In this document: one piece after another, positions 1 through 7,289 of the stretch
Numbering within the stretch: position 1 is the stretch's first letter
Layout: every line of letters begins with the position of its first letter
Source: an uncultured bacterium
GTDB lineage: Bacteria; Cyanobacteriota; Vampirovibrionia; Gastranaerophilales; Gastranaerophilaceae
NCBI GenBank assembly: GCA_949298805.1
Contig: CASFXY010000002.1
Span: 1-64,000 of the forward strand
Length of the DNA stretch: 64,000 nt
Direction: 5' to 3'
The notes under the pieces: model-generated
What the model was told of the DNA's origin: nothing
What the model saw: only the letters and a program-made list of their open reading frames with translations
The model's database searches: none
Position numbers and translations under genes: made by a program

Positions 1-1
1 G

Positions 2-211
2 GATACAGAACCTGATACAACCCCAGTACCTGATACTGAACCTGATACAACACCAATTCCGGATACAGAACCTGATACAACTCCAGTACCTGATACAGAG
101 CCCGATACAACTCCAGTACCTGATACAGAACCCGATACAACACCAATTCCGGATACAGAACCTGATACAACTCCAGTACCTGATACTGAACCTGATACAA
201 CACCAATTCCG
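2..211 (+). repeat. Seven tandem 30-bp units encoding DTEPDTTP(V/I)P
   Basis: Seven in-frame copies at 2, 32, 62, 92, 122, 152 and 182 differ only by synonymous changes and a Val/Ile swap at position nine. The array probably continues upstream of the window. Copy-number change would keep the reading frame because the unit is a multiple of three. Confidence 0.9.
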
Positions 212-544
212 GATACAGAGCCGGATACAGAACCGACAACAGATCCTGACGGACCAGATCAACCGTCATTAGATACAAATGTCAATCAGGATTCTACACC
301 TGAAGCAGATACAGAACCGGATAACGAACCAATTCCTGACAGCAAACCTGATACACCCGTGACAAATCCTGACGACAATCAGGAAAGCGAACCCGATACA
401 CCAAGTACAGGTCCGTCATGTGATGATACACCAAGTGTAAACACACCTGGCGACAGCTTTGGAAACAATACAACTGTTGAAAACCCATCAGAGTCACATG
501 ATAATATAGATGATACAGACGACATCGACGATATATTCAATTAA
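2..544 (+). CDS. C-terminal part of an acidic Pro/Thr-rich repeat protein (partial)
   Basis: The gene begins upstream of the window; only its last 180 codons are visible. It opens with seven complete copies of a ten-residue unit, DTEPDTTPVP or DTEPDTTPIP (30 bases each, 2-211). A degenerate Asp/Pro/Thr-rich linker follows, then a tail containing TPGDSFGNN and ending DDIDDIFN. The tail resembles the one encoded in the shifted frame at the end of the next gene (TPGDSFGDN, ending DEMDDIFQNS), so the two are probably tandem paralogs. No catalytic motif, LPXTG signal or membrane segment is seen. An extended surface stalk is an inference from the repeats. A strong terminator follows. Confidence 0.75.
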   Translation, partial: DTEPDTTPVPDTEPDTTPIPDTEPDTTPVPDTEPDTTPVPDTEPDTTPIPDTEPDTTPVPDTEPDTTPIPDTEPDTEPTTDPDGPDQPSLDTNVNQDSTPEADTEPDNEPIPDSKPDTPVTNPDDNQESEPDTPSTGPSCDDTPSVNTPGDSFGNNTTVENPSESHDNIDDTDDIDDIFN

Positions 545-572
545 ACAAAAGTCATCAAATATATTGCTAACT

Positions 573-602
573 AAAGGAGTAGCGTAGGCTACTCCTTTTT
601 TT
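573..602 (+). terminator. Rho-independent terminator after the first repeat protein
   Basis: An eight-base-pair stem, GGAGTAGC (576-583) with GCTACTCC (588-595), has a four-base loop. It is flanked by an A run and followed by a T run, 30 bases after the stop codon. Confidence 0.9.
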
Positions 603-707
603 GTAAATATTTGTAAAATTTTTTAAATAATTAAGCCCAAATTGTGCAATTATAATTTCAGGAGTTTTATAAAACTATAATTTATTAACTTCTACTTGGG
701 AGATTTT

Positions 708-3473
708 ATGTCTGAACTAAAAATTACAGCCAGAAATGAAATTTATACACAAAACAAACAATCTAAAACATCTGAAAATACAAATCCGATAGGACTATAT
801 AACAATGACAGCATATCATTCGGTTCATCGGATAAGAAGAAACGTAAACACCCCGGTTTGTTTAAAAGAATTCAATTGGGTCTTGCAGCACTCTTGTTAA
901 CATTTAATTTGAGCGCATGCAACACTAATAATACAAATACTGAAGATACATCACCTGATACATCAGCATCGAGCAGCGTAGAAAACAATGAACCAAACGA
1001 ACAAACAGACCCAATGCAAAACATTGGTGAACAACAAGAAAATGCTTTTGAAATTGAAGACCATATTCATGCGGCAACCGTAATTACAACACCACATAAG
1101 ACAGTAAGATATATTTATGTACCAAGAAATGCTGATAGAGACGGCTCAGGTCATGTACAAATTTCAGTATCAGATGACGACACATTAGGCAGCATAATTA
1201 GAAATAATTTTGGCGGAATTAACAATGACAATATGTACGCGATTGCACTTGACCAAGCAAAAGCAAATTCAGAAATGATACTTGATGTAATCAATGATGA
1301 GCACGACAGCCATTATGAAGATGTAGCAGATATACCTGCTGACATCTTGTTGACTACAAAGTTAAACCCGAACAACAAAGAAGAAATAATTAAGCTTGTA
1401 TCATCATCCCATGAAGATTTTGCACCTTCTGATGATGATTTAACTATGACTACTTTTGTAGATCAGGAAAGATTTATTTCTGATAACGAGTATGTTGTAA
1501 TTGATCCAAATTGGGAAGGCGCAATCTCGGACACAGAAGGTCGCCCAATATACAACAGTGTTGAAGAAGCTATATTAAATAACTACAGAAGTACAAATGC
1601 TGAAAAAGAAGATAAATTTGTTGAATCTATCTGGACTGACTCATATACAGATATTGTTGATGCACTAAGAGATGATGCGCTAAATTCCCAATACGTTGAA
1701 GGTATGTCAAGAGAAGAAGCATTTGACTTTTTTAAAAACACCGAATTTGATTCACGTATCGTTTTACACTTTGGAGATGTAGAAGCACAAAGAATAGCCT
1801 TGGGTTGCGAAGACCACGGTGCAAGGGAAAATATCACAAACGGACAAGATACAAAATTCTCATACCTACAATCAACTGTTAAATCAGTCGACATTACCGA
1901 AAAAGTAGACGATGAATATAAATATCAAACAATGTTGGATTTAATGCGTTTTTACCAATCTCCAACAGATGTGTATGAAGGAAACGGAAAAACATTATAC
2001 GACAGATACTGCGAAAATCCGGAAGATATTGAAAATAATGCATTTATTTTAGTTGCAATCAAAGATATTATCCAAAATGACCCTTACTTTAGTACTGCAG
2101 AATTTGAATTTGATGGCAGAACCGTTACAGGTGAGGACTTGACATCACAACAAGCAATGCAGATAGAATTAATACAAGACGACACACCAATTACAAATAA
2201 CGTAAAGCTGGCGGATGCAGCATACAATATCGTTGGAGGCAGTGGCTGCGGTTCGGGCGAAACTACTATATATATTGATGCACCAGATTTACCAATCGAA
2301 AGCGAACCTGACACGGATACCGATACTGATACCGATACAGATACGGATACTGACACTGACACGGATACCGATACTGATACTGATACCGATACAGATACGG
2401 ATACTGACACTGACACGGATACCGATACTGATACTGATACAGATACGGATACTGATACCGATACAGATACGGATACAGATACTGACACAGATACCGATAC
2501 AGATACTGACACTGATACAGACACGGATACAGACACTGATACGGATACAGATACTGACACTGACACGGATACAGATACCGATACTGACACTGATACAGAT
2601 ACAGATACGGATACTGACACTGATACAGATACGGATACCGATACTGATACAGATACAGATACGGATACTGACACTGATACAGATACGGATACCGATACTG
2701 ATACAGACACAGATACTGATACAGATACGGATACTGATACGGATACCGATACTGATACTGATACAGACACAGATACGGATACTGATACAGACACAGATAC
2801 GGATACCGATACAGATACAGATACTGATACCGATACTGATACGGATACTGATACCGATACCGATACTGACACGGATACTGATACCGACACCGATACGGAT
2901 ACAGATACTGACACAGACACTGATACAGATACAGATACAGATACTGATAGTACTACAGAAACAGATAGTAATGATGAACCCGATTTAGACACTGATCCTG
3001 ACACAGACACTGATACAGATACAGATACAGACACGGATACTGATATCGATACTGACACAGACACAGATACAGATACAGACACGGATACCGATACTGATAC
3101 CGATACAGATACGGATACTGACACTGATAGTACTACAGAAACAGATAGTAATGATGAACCCGATTTAGACACTGATCCTGACACGGATACTGATACCGAC
3201 ACGGATACAGACACTGATACAGATACAGACACGGATACAGATACTGACACTGACACGGATACTGATATCGATACTGATACCGACACGGATACAGACACTG
3301 ATACAGATACTGACACGGATACAGATACCGACACTGACACGGATACTGATATCGATACTGATACCCTGATACCGACACGGATACAGACACAGATACCGAT
3401 ACTGACACGGATACAGAGTGTGAAGACAGTCCACCAGTTAGCACTCCTGGCGACAGCTTTGGCGACAACGTAG
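708..3473 (+). CDS. Asp-Thr repeat lipoprotein, frameshifted near the 3' end
   Basis: I place the start at ATG 708, preceded by GGGAG, rather than the in-frame TTG at 696. A charged N-terminus with an ISFG motif is followed by a hydrophobic stretch ending LSAC (about residues 52-67), a plausible lipoprotein signal although the N-region is unusually long. Residues of about 70-520 form an unrecognised acidic domain. From base 2310 the protein becomes an Asp-Thr dipeptide array of 106 units, interrupted by two copies of a DSTTETDSNDEPDLDTDP spacer. The frame is lost after base 3365, where two extra bases (CT, 3366-3367) shift translation into an unrelated tail ending at 3473. The natural C-terminus lies in the other frame up to 3700. 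The family is not recognised; by analogy with Ser-Asp repeat adhesins it may be a surface stalk, which is inference. Confidence 0.75.
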   Translation: MSELKITARNEIYTQNKQSKTSENTNPIGLYNNDSISFGSSDKKKRKHPGLFKRIQLGLAALLLTFNLSACNTNNTNTEDTSPDTSASSSVENNEPNEQTDPMQNIGEQQENAFEIEDHIHAATVITTPHKTVRYIYVPRNADRDGSGHVQISVSDDDTLGSIIRNNFGGINNDNMYAIALDQAKANSEMILDVINDEHDSHYEDVADIPADILLTTKLNPNNKEEIIKLVSSSHEDFAPSDDDLTMTTFVDQERFISDNEYVVIDPNWEGAISDTEGRPIYNSVEEAILNNYRSTNAEKEDKFVESIWTDSYTDIVDALRDDALNSQYVEGMSREEAFDFFKNTEFDSRIVLHFGDVEAQRIALGCEDHGARENITNGQDTKFSYLQSTVKSVDITEKVDDEYKYQTMLDLMRFYQSPTDVYEGNGKTLYDRYCENPEDIENNAFILVAIKDIIQNDPYFSTAEFEFDGRTVTGEDLTSQQAMQIELIQDDTPITNNVKLADAAYNIVGGSGCGSGETTIYIDAPDLPIESEPDTDTDTDTDTDTDTDTDTDTDTDTDTDTDTDTDTDTDTDTDTDTDTDTDTDTDTDTDTDTDTDTDTDTDTDTDTDTDTDTDTDTDTDTDTDTDTDTDTDTDTDTDTDTDTDTDTDTDTDTDTDTDTDTDTDTDTDTDTDTDTDTDTDTDTDTDTDTDTDTDTDTDTDTDTDTDTDTDTDTDTDTDTDTDTDTDTDTDTDTDTDTDTDTDTDTDSTTETDSNDEPDLDTDPDTDTDTDTDTDTDTDIDTDTDTDTDTDTDTDTDTDTDTDTDTDSTTETDSNDEPDLDTDPDTDTDTDTDTDTDTDTDTDTDTDTDTDTDIDTDTDTDTDTDTDTDTDTDTDTDTDTDIDTDTLIPTRIQTQIPILTRIQSVKTVHQLALLATALATT
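2310..2945 (+). repeat. 106 tandem hexanucleotides GAY-ACN (Asp-Thr array)
   Basis: An uninterrupted run of six-base units codes only for Asp-Thr. Third positions vary freely among GAT/GAC and ACA/ACC/ACG/ACT, so the amino-acid pattern is kept while the DNA drifts, pointing to selection on the protein. The opposite strand is open as Ser-Val repeats, which is a by-product. Confidence 0.95.
2943..3184 (+). repeat. 180-bp higher-order duplication inside the Asp-Thr region
   Basis: A 62-base block encoding the STTETDSNDEPDLDTDP spacer occurs at 2943-3004 and again, identical, at 3123-3184. The offset is exactly 180 bases (60 codons), so one spacer plus its Asp-Thr segment was duplicated recently or homogenised. 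Confidence 0.85.
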
Positions 3474-3700
3474 TAATTGAAACACCAGGCGACGATTTTA
3501 GCGACAATATTGTTATCGATACACCTTCAGACAGTTACAATGCCAAAGATGCCATCAGCACAAATGATGTTATTGAAAATAATACACCATATAATCAGCC
3601 CGAAGATACAGACACCAAAGATGTCACTGTCGAAGATGCAACAAGCTCTCTGTCATTTGAAGACATTGACGAAATGGATGATATATTCCAAAACTCATAA
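3368..3700 (+). pseudogene. Displaced C-terminal segment of the Asp-Thr repeat lipoprotein
   Basis: This frame continues the Asp-Thr repeat without a break after the two extra bases at 3366-3367. It then encodes a tail with TPGDSFGDN and TPGDDFSDN motifs, ending DEMDDIFQNS at a TAA (3698-3700). The tail resembles the C-terminus of the upstream paralog, which argues that this was the original reading frame. Joined across the shift the protein would be about 996 residues. Possible explanations are a real inactivating or phase-variable indel, or an assembly error inside the repeat. No independent start codon or ribosome site is evident. Confidence 0.75.
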
Positions 3701-3715
3701 AACATCAATCTAAAT

Positions 3716-3744
3716 AAAAAAGGCGGCTAAATGCCGCTTTTTTT
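3716..3744. terminator. Bidirectional terminator between the repeat protein and mnmA
   Basis: GCGGC (3723-3727) pairs with GCCGC (3733-3737). The stem has an A run on the left and a T run on the right, so it can serve both converging genes. The mnmA stop codon lies at its right edge. Confidence 0.85.
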
Positions 3745-4807
3745 ATAAAGAAGTATCTATAACCCCGCCGCCTAAAACAATCTCGTTGTCATAAAAAACT
3801 ATAGCCTGCCCCGGCGCTACAGCACTTTGAGGAACATCGAAGATTACTCTTGCCTCATCGTTTATTAAATCAACGTGGCACAAAAAAGGTTGCTGTGATG
3901 AACGAATTTTAGCTTGTGCATCAAATGATTTCTTAGGTTTATCCCAAAAAATCCAATTTAAATTTTTTGCAATAAGCCCATTAAAATAAGTATCATTTTT
4001 TGTTGAAACAATTAGCCTGTTAAACTTTACATCGAAACCTATAACATATAATGGCTCGCCGTATGAAATCAAAAGCCCCTTCCTTTGACCGATGGTATAA
4101 TTATGTAACCCATTATGACGGCCTAAAATATTACCAAATTTATCAACTATATCACCCGAGTTATCCTTGCAATTAAATAAATCGGAGTACGAACCGGAAT
4201 AAAAATCTTGGCTATCACGTTTTAAAGCTACAGGCAAATTATTATCAAGAGCATATTGACGAACCTCGCTCTTAAGCATGTTGCCTAAAGGAAATAAAAC
4301 GTTCTTCAATGTGTTTTGCTTTAGTGCATACAAAAAATACGATTGATCTTTACTTAAATCTCTTGCACGTTTTAGCTGGAATTTTCCTATATCAGGATTA
4401 AATTCGTTAACAACATAATGCCCTGTGGCAAATTTATCAAATTCAATTCCTATATTACGTACTTTTTGAGGGAAAACACCAAATTTTATTAAAGGATTAC
4501 AAATAACACAAGGGTTTGGTGTCCTTGCATTTAGATACTCATTTTTAAAAACTTTAAAAACAAGATTATGAAATTCCTTTGAAACATCAATTAAATAAAA
4601 CTCACACCCTAAAACATTGCAATTTGCCTTAGCATCAGCAATTTCATTAGATTTATCAGCAGCATAACAAGAATTGAACGCGGAATTTTTCACCTCACCA
4701 TTGTATATTTTCATCATTGCCCCAAATATATGGTGTCCTTGCGACCTTAAAATGTGTGCTGCAACGGCAGAATCAACTCCGCCCGATATTCCTGCCAAAA
4801 TATTCAT
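3743..4807 (-). CDS. mnmA: tRNA-specific 2-thiouridylase MnmA
   Basis: MnmA uses ATP and relayed sulfur to make 2-thiouridine at wobble position 34 of Lys, Glu and Gln tRNAs. The PP-loop SGGVDS lies near the N-terminus. NPCVICN (about residues 98-104) supplies the first catalytic cysteine, and ATGHY, DQSYFLY and TIGQRKGL are typical family blocks. I start at the internal Met of MNILAGISGGVDS because family members begin just before the PP-loop; an in-frame TTG nine codons upstream (4834) is less likely. The position of the second E. coli cysteine (Cys199) holds Tyr in DSQDFYSG (about residues 198-205). The gene is divergent from 4874 and a tRNA-Gln gene lies about 1.2 kb away. Confidence 0.93.
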   Translation of the reverse strand: MNILAGISGGVDSAVAAHILRSQGHHIFGAMMKIYNGEVKNSAFNSCYAADKSNEIADAKANCNVLGCEFYLIDVSKEFHNLVFKVFKNEYLNARTPNPCVICNPLIKFGVFPQKVRNIGIEFDKFATGHYVVNEFNPDIGKFQLKRARDLSKDQSYFLYALKQNTLKNVLFPLGNMLKSEVRQYALDNNLPVALKRDSQDFYSGSYSDLFNCKDNSGDIVDKFGNILGRHNGLHNYTIGQRKGLLISYGEPLYVIGFDVKFNRLIVSTKNDTYFNGLIAKNLNWIFWDKPKKSFDAQAKIRSSQQPFLCHVDLINDEARVIFDVPQSAVAPGQAIVFYDNEIVLGGGVIDTSL

Positions 4808-4838
4808 AAAATCAATATTAACATAAGTCAACACTTGT

Positions 4839-4867
4839 TTGACACCAAAATTTAATTTTTGTAAAAT
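4839..4867 (+). promoter_or_regulatory. Near-consensus sigma70 promoter, leaderless configuration
   Basis: TTGACA (4839-4844), a 17-base spacer and TAAAAT (4862-4867). The ATG of the next gene begins at 4874, only six bases after the -10 box, so the start site would fall at or beside the start codon. There is no Shine-Dalgarno sequence. Confidence 0.8.
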
Positions 4868-4873
4868 TATTAA

Positions 4874-5125
4874 ATGCTACCAATAATTAATGAAAATACA
4901 GTCAATAATGTCTTAAACGAACTGACGGATGATATCCATTCATGGCGGAAAAAAATGATACACTACATAAAAGAGGAAAATCCCGAAATAAATACCGCAA
5001 TTATTGAACTGTCACAAAAAGCCAATCTTGACCCCAAAGCCGTAGCAACAGGTGCTTATATGACTTATGCACTATTGGAACAGGCGGCGGGAGAAAATAA
5101 TGATATTATAAATTTTGATGAGTAA
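4874..5125 (+). CDS. Small unknown protein (83 aa), probably leaderless
   Basis: I do not recognise this protein. It is predicted to be soluble and mostly helical, with a basic patch SWRKKMIHYIK in the first third and an acidic C-terminus. It has no signal peptide, cysteine cluster or membrane segment. A consensus promoter ends six bases before the ATG. The next gene starts 23 bases after the stop and has its own likely promoter, so the two may be expressed together or separately. The strong promoter and sensible spacing support a real gene. Confidence 0.6.
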   Translation: MLPIINENTVNNVLNELTDDIHSWRKKMIHYIKEENPEINTAIIELSQKANLDPKAVATGAYMTYALLEQAAGENNDIINFDE

Positions 5126-5142
5126 TTTTTTTAGAGTAAAAT
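5115..5142 (+). promoter_or_regulatory. Promoter of the uridine-kinase-like gene, leaderless configuration
   Basis: TTGATG (5115-5120), a 16-base spacer and TAAAAT (5137-5142), followed after six bases by ATG 5149. There is no Shine-Dalgarno sequence. The -35 box lies inside the end of the preceding coding region. Confidence 0.6.
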
Positions 5143-5148
5143 ATAAAT

Positions 5149-5982
5149 ATGCCAAATATGAACGATTCAGATAAAAAAATAGAAATGTCTTATATAGCAA
5201 GGATATTGAACAATATCCGAGAAGTAATAGCAAAGGACAGACTACAAAAACAACCGCTTATACTTAGAATTAACGAAGCGTTTATTTTTAATATTGCAAG
5301 AAAAGCATTAATGGAAAAAAATTCCACATTTCTTATGTCGATAGCAGGTGAATCAGCATCAGGCAAAACAACTTTAGTTAAAAATACGGCAAAAGCTTGC
5401 TTAAAATCAGATACAAGTGATGTTTATACTGTTGTTTGCTGTGATGACTATTACAAAGATGCATCAAATGAATTACGAGAAGCCGGAAGTTATGAAGAAC
5501 TTTTTAAATCCGGTTTTAGTTTTGACACACCCGATGCCATTGATTTGAACTTAATGAAAGAACACCTTATAATGCTTAAGGAAGGAAAAGAAATACGTTC
5601 CCCATTATACAATTTTGTTACTTGTGAGAGCAAAAAAGATATGGTCCTAAAAAAACCGGCAAAACTTATATTAAATGAAGGCCTATATGTTTTAAACGAA
5701 TGTATGCGAGATATTGTAGATGTAAAAATATACGTATATACTCCTTTTGAAATAATCAAAGAGCGCTGGTATGCACGCGCAGTTTCAAGAGGAAAAATCG
5801 GAAAAGCAGCCGACATGCAGTTCCATGACGTAAATCAGACAGCATTTCGCTACATAAGACCCACAATGGATATTGCCGATATTGTAGTTAACGGCTTAAC
5901 AACACAAGAATATATTGAAGAAATGACGCACAGTTTTATTAATGCTATAACTGATGTTATCAAGAACAAAGTTAGTACTTGA
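5149..5982 (+). CDS. Uridine kinase / phosphoribulokinase-family P-loop kinase
   Basis: The Walker A motif GESASGKTT lies at about residues 66-74, after an N-terminal helical extension. CCDDYYKD follows, as in uridine kinases where this Asp/Tyr segment contacts the nucleoside. SFDTPDAIDLNLMKEHL matches the family's DHPxAFD-type region, and a later KLILNEGLYVLNE block corresponds to the P-loop kinase strand before the lid. RWYARAVSRGK resembles the lid arginines. Length (277 aa) exceeds the roughly 210 of E. coli Udk because of the N-terminal 60 residues. Phosphorylation of uridine or cytidine is likely, but the exact substrate cannot be fixed from sequence. tRNA-Gln follows with its own promoter. 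Confidence 0.75.
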   Translation: MPNMNDSDKKIEMSYIARILNNIREVIAKDRLQKQPLILRINEAFIFNIARKALMEKNSTFLMSIAGESASGKTTLVKNTAKACLKSDTSDVYTVVCCDDYYKDASNELREAGSYEELFKSGFSFDTPDAIDLNLMKEHLIMLKEGKEIRSPLYNFVTCESKKDMVLKKPAKLILNEGLYVLNECMRDIVDVKIYVYTPFEIIKERWYARAVSRGKIGKAADMQFHDVNQTAFRYIRPTMDIADIVVNGLTTQEYIEEMTHSFINAITDVIKNKVST

Positions 5983-6006
5983 CAACAAGCCTTGATTATA
6001 TATTAT
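5979..6006 (+). promoter_or_regulatory. Promoter of tRNA-Gln
   Basis: TTGACA (5979-5984), a 16-base spacer and TATTAT (6001-6006). The mature tRNA starts at 6019, about 6 bases after the expected transcription start. The -35 box overlaps the stop codon of the preceding gene. Confidence 0.75.
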
Positions 6007-6018
6007 TAATATGTCCAA

Positions 6019-6091
6019 TGGGGCGTCGCCAAGTGGTAAGGCAGCTGGTTTTGGTCCAGCCATTTCAGAGGTTCGAATCCTTTCGCCCCAG
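6019..6091 (+). tRNA. tRNA-Gln (anticodon TTG)
   Basis: The acceptor stem TGGGGCG (6019-6025) pairs with CGCCCCA (6084-6090), with discriminator G at 6091. The anticodon stem is GCTGG/CCAGC (6044-6048, 6056-6060) and the loop places TTG at 6051-6053. The T-arm carries GGTTCGAATCC. CCA is not encoded. The first pair is T-A rather than G-C, which is typical of bacterial tRNA-Gln. Confidence 0.97.
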
Positions 6092-6096
6092 ATTTT

Positions 6097-6122
6097 AAAG
6101 CCCTCACAAGAGGGCTTTTTAT
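6097..6122 (+). terminator. Terminator after tRNA-Gln
   Basis: AAAGCCCT (6097-6104) pairs with AGGGCTTT (6111-6118) around a short loop and is followed by a T run, six bases after the tRNA. Confidence 0.9.
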
Positions 6123-6227
6123 TTTAAATTTTAAAATAATAACCCCAACAATTGACATTATGGGGGGTCATTTCCTCATCAAACATAAATACAATATCTT
6201 TGTCAATCAGATTAAAAGGGTAACACC

Positions 6228-6587
6228 ATGAAAAAACTACTTACCGCACTAATTGCACTGTGCGCAATATATGGCACAACCTGTGAAACGATAGCACTTA
6301 CAAGATTTACGACATACGACAGATATGGAAATCGAACCGGCACTGTTCGCTCAGTTATTCCCGGGGTGGTTAGCAGATATGATGCAAACGGGAGAAAAAT
6401 CGGTACCTATATCACTAACCAAAGTTATAATAATTACAGGTACCCTAATTATAAATATATACCGACAAACAGAGTAATAAACCGTACTTACTATTACAAT
6501 AATACATATAATCCTGCTATGTACAGGTATAACGGCGGACTTGGAGGTTTAAAAAGCTATAATAGGTTTGGACAGAGGATAAGATAA
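6228..6587 (+). CDS. Small exported Tyr/Asn-rich protein with YD-like motifs
   Basis: The N-terminus has two lysines, a hydrophobic core and a likely cleavage region around residue 20-24, so export is expected. The mature part contains YDRYGNRTGTVR, then YDANGRKIGTY, and near the end YNRFGQRIR, three spaced copies of a Y-D/N-x-x-G-x-R/K motif reminiscent of YD/RHS-type units, although far too few for an RHS protein. The middle is rich in Tyr and Asn (NRTYYYNNTYN). Function is unknown. The 3' end overlaps the convergent ogt gene by 39 bases. A weak GGG ribosome site precedes the ATG. Confidence 0.65.
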   Translation: MKKLLTALIALCAIYGTTCETIALTRFTTYDRYGNRTGTVRSVIPGVVSRYDANGRKIGTYITNQSYNNYRYPNYKYIPTNRVINRTYYYNNTYNPAMYRYNGGLGGLKSYNRFGQRIR

Positions 6588-7061
6588 TTCCAAATCCAAT
6601 AATTTCTTTTTTTTCTCAACACCTGCTACATAACCCGACAGCGAACCATTAGAAGAAATAACTCTATGACAAGGAATAATTATAAGTATTGGGTTTTTCG
6701 ATACAGCAGTGGCAACAGCCCGACAATAACAGCTATCAAAGTCTGCTTTTTCTGCAATATCAGAATAAGAAACGCATTCACCGTAATTAATTTCTGATAA
6801 AACATTCCAGATTGATTTTTGAAAATCAGTACCAAATGGTTTGATTGGAATATCAAAATTAGGCTTAATTCCTGAAAAATAAATATTAAGCCATGTTTTA
6901 ACGTATCTAAAAAATTTTAAATCTTCACATTCGGTTGGCACAATATTTAAACCATACAAGAAATGTTTCTGACCGAAAAAATTTAAATGTGTAAGGTAAT
7001 CCGTTGTGCCAACTAATATTATATCGCCTAGCGGTGAAGTATATGAACATCTGTAAAGCAT
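6549..7061 (-). CDS. ogt: Methylated-DNA--protein-cysteine methyltransferase
   Basis: This is a suicide DNA repair protein that transfers the methyl group from O6-methylguanine to its own cysteine. The active-site motif PCHRV is present at about residues 127-131, and the preceding helix-turn-helix region (FQKSIWNVLSEINYGECVSYSDIA) and the following SGYVAGVEKKKKLLDLE match the family. Length of 170 aa is normal for Ogt. The ATG lies only seven bases downstream of the mature 3' end of tRNA-Leu on the same strand, with no ribosome binding site, so it is probably cotranscribed with the tRNA and released by tRNA 3' processing. It overlaps the convergent gene at 6228-6587 by 39 bases. Confidence 0.93.
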   Translation of the reverse strand: MLYRCSYTSPLGDIILVGTTDYLTHLNFFGQKHFLYGLNIVPTECEDLKFFRYVKTWLNIYFSGIKPNFDIPIKPFGTDFQKSIWNVLSEINYGECVSYSDIAEKADFDSCYCRAVATAVSKNPILIIIPCHRVISSNGSLSGYVAGVEKKKKLLDLELSYPLSKPIIAF

Positions 7062-7068
7062 AATAATT

Positions 7069-7149
7069 TGTCGAAGGAGGGACTTGAACCCTCACGGATT
7101 ACTCCACACGCTCCTGAAACGTGCGCGTCTACCATTTCGCCACTCCGAC
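7069..7149 (-). tRNA. tRNA-Leu (anticodon CAG)
   Basis: On the minus strand the acceptor GTCGGAG pairs with CTTCGAC (one G-T pair), with discriminator A at 7069. The anticodon stem CACGT/GCGTG encloses a loop with CAG. A long variable arm (TGGA/TCCG-type stem) marks it as a class II leucine tRNA. The T-arm is GGGTTCAAGTCCC. CCA is not encoded. Confidence 0.95.
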
Positions 7150-7161
7150 GAACAAAATTAT

Positions 7162-7189
7162 TTTATAACAATAAAAACTATTTGTCGAA
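7162..7189 (-). promoter_or_regulatory. Likely promoter of tRNA-Leu/ogt
   Basis: Minus-strand TTCGAC (7184-7189), a 16-base spacer and TATAAA (7162-7167), about 12 bases before the tRNA 5' end. The match is moderate. Confidence 0.45.
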
Positions 7190-7230
7190 TAATAGAATTG
7201 AAAAAAAACTTTACATCAACACGTAAAATC

Positions 7231-7259
7231 TTGTTAGAGAAGGCGGAAAATGATATTAT
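7231..7259 (+). promoter_or_regulatory. Likely promoter of gdhA
   Basis: TTGTTA (7231-7236), a 17-base spacer and TATTAT (7254-7259). The gene starts 30 bases further on, preceded by an AGGAG ribosome site. Confidence 0.6.
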
Positions 7260-7289
7260 TATTCCGACAACATAATAGGAGTAGTAAAT

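Noticed and set aside
2215-2988. Plus-strand +1 frame of Ile/Leu/Arg-rich repeats inside the lipoprotein gene
   Set aside because: It results from the hexamer repeat being open in several frames; composition is meaningless and there is no start signal.
2084-3340. Long minus-strand open frame of Ser-Val repeats
   Set aside because: It is the exact antisense of the Asp-Thr array (GAY-ACN reads as (N)GT-RTC). It lacks a ribosome site, and the plus strand has a signal sequence and conserved tail.
2310-3420. CRISPR-like array
   Set aside because: The repeat is a continuous six-base coding microsatellite without unique spacers.
3477-3713. Possible small plus-strand gene after the frameshifted lipoprotein
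   Set aside because: The frame overlapping the conserved acidic tail (to 3700) explains this stretch better; the alternative frame gives a His/Met-rich random-looking peptide.
7084-7275. Small plus-strand open frame over tRNA-Leu
   Set aside because: It is the complement of the tRNA gene and its upstream region.
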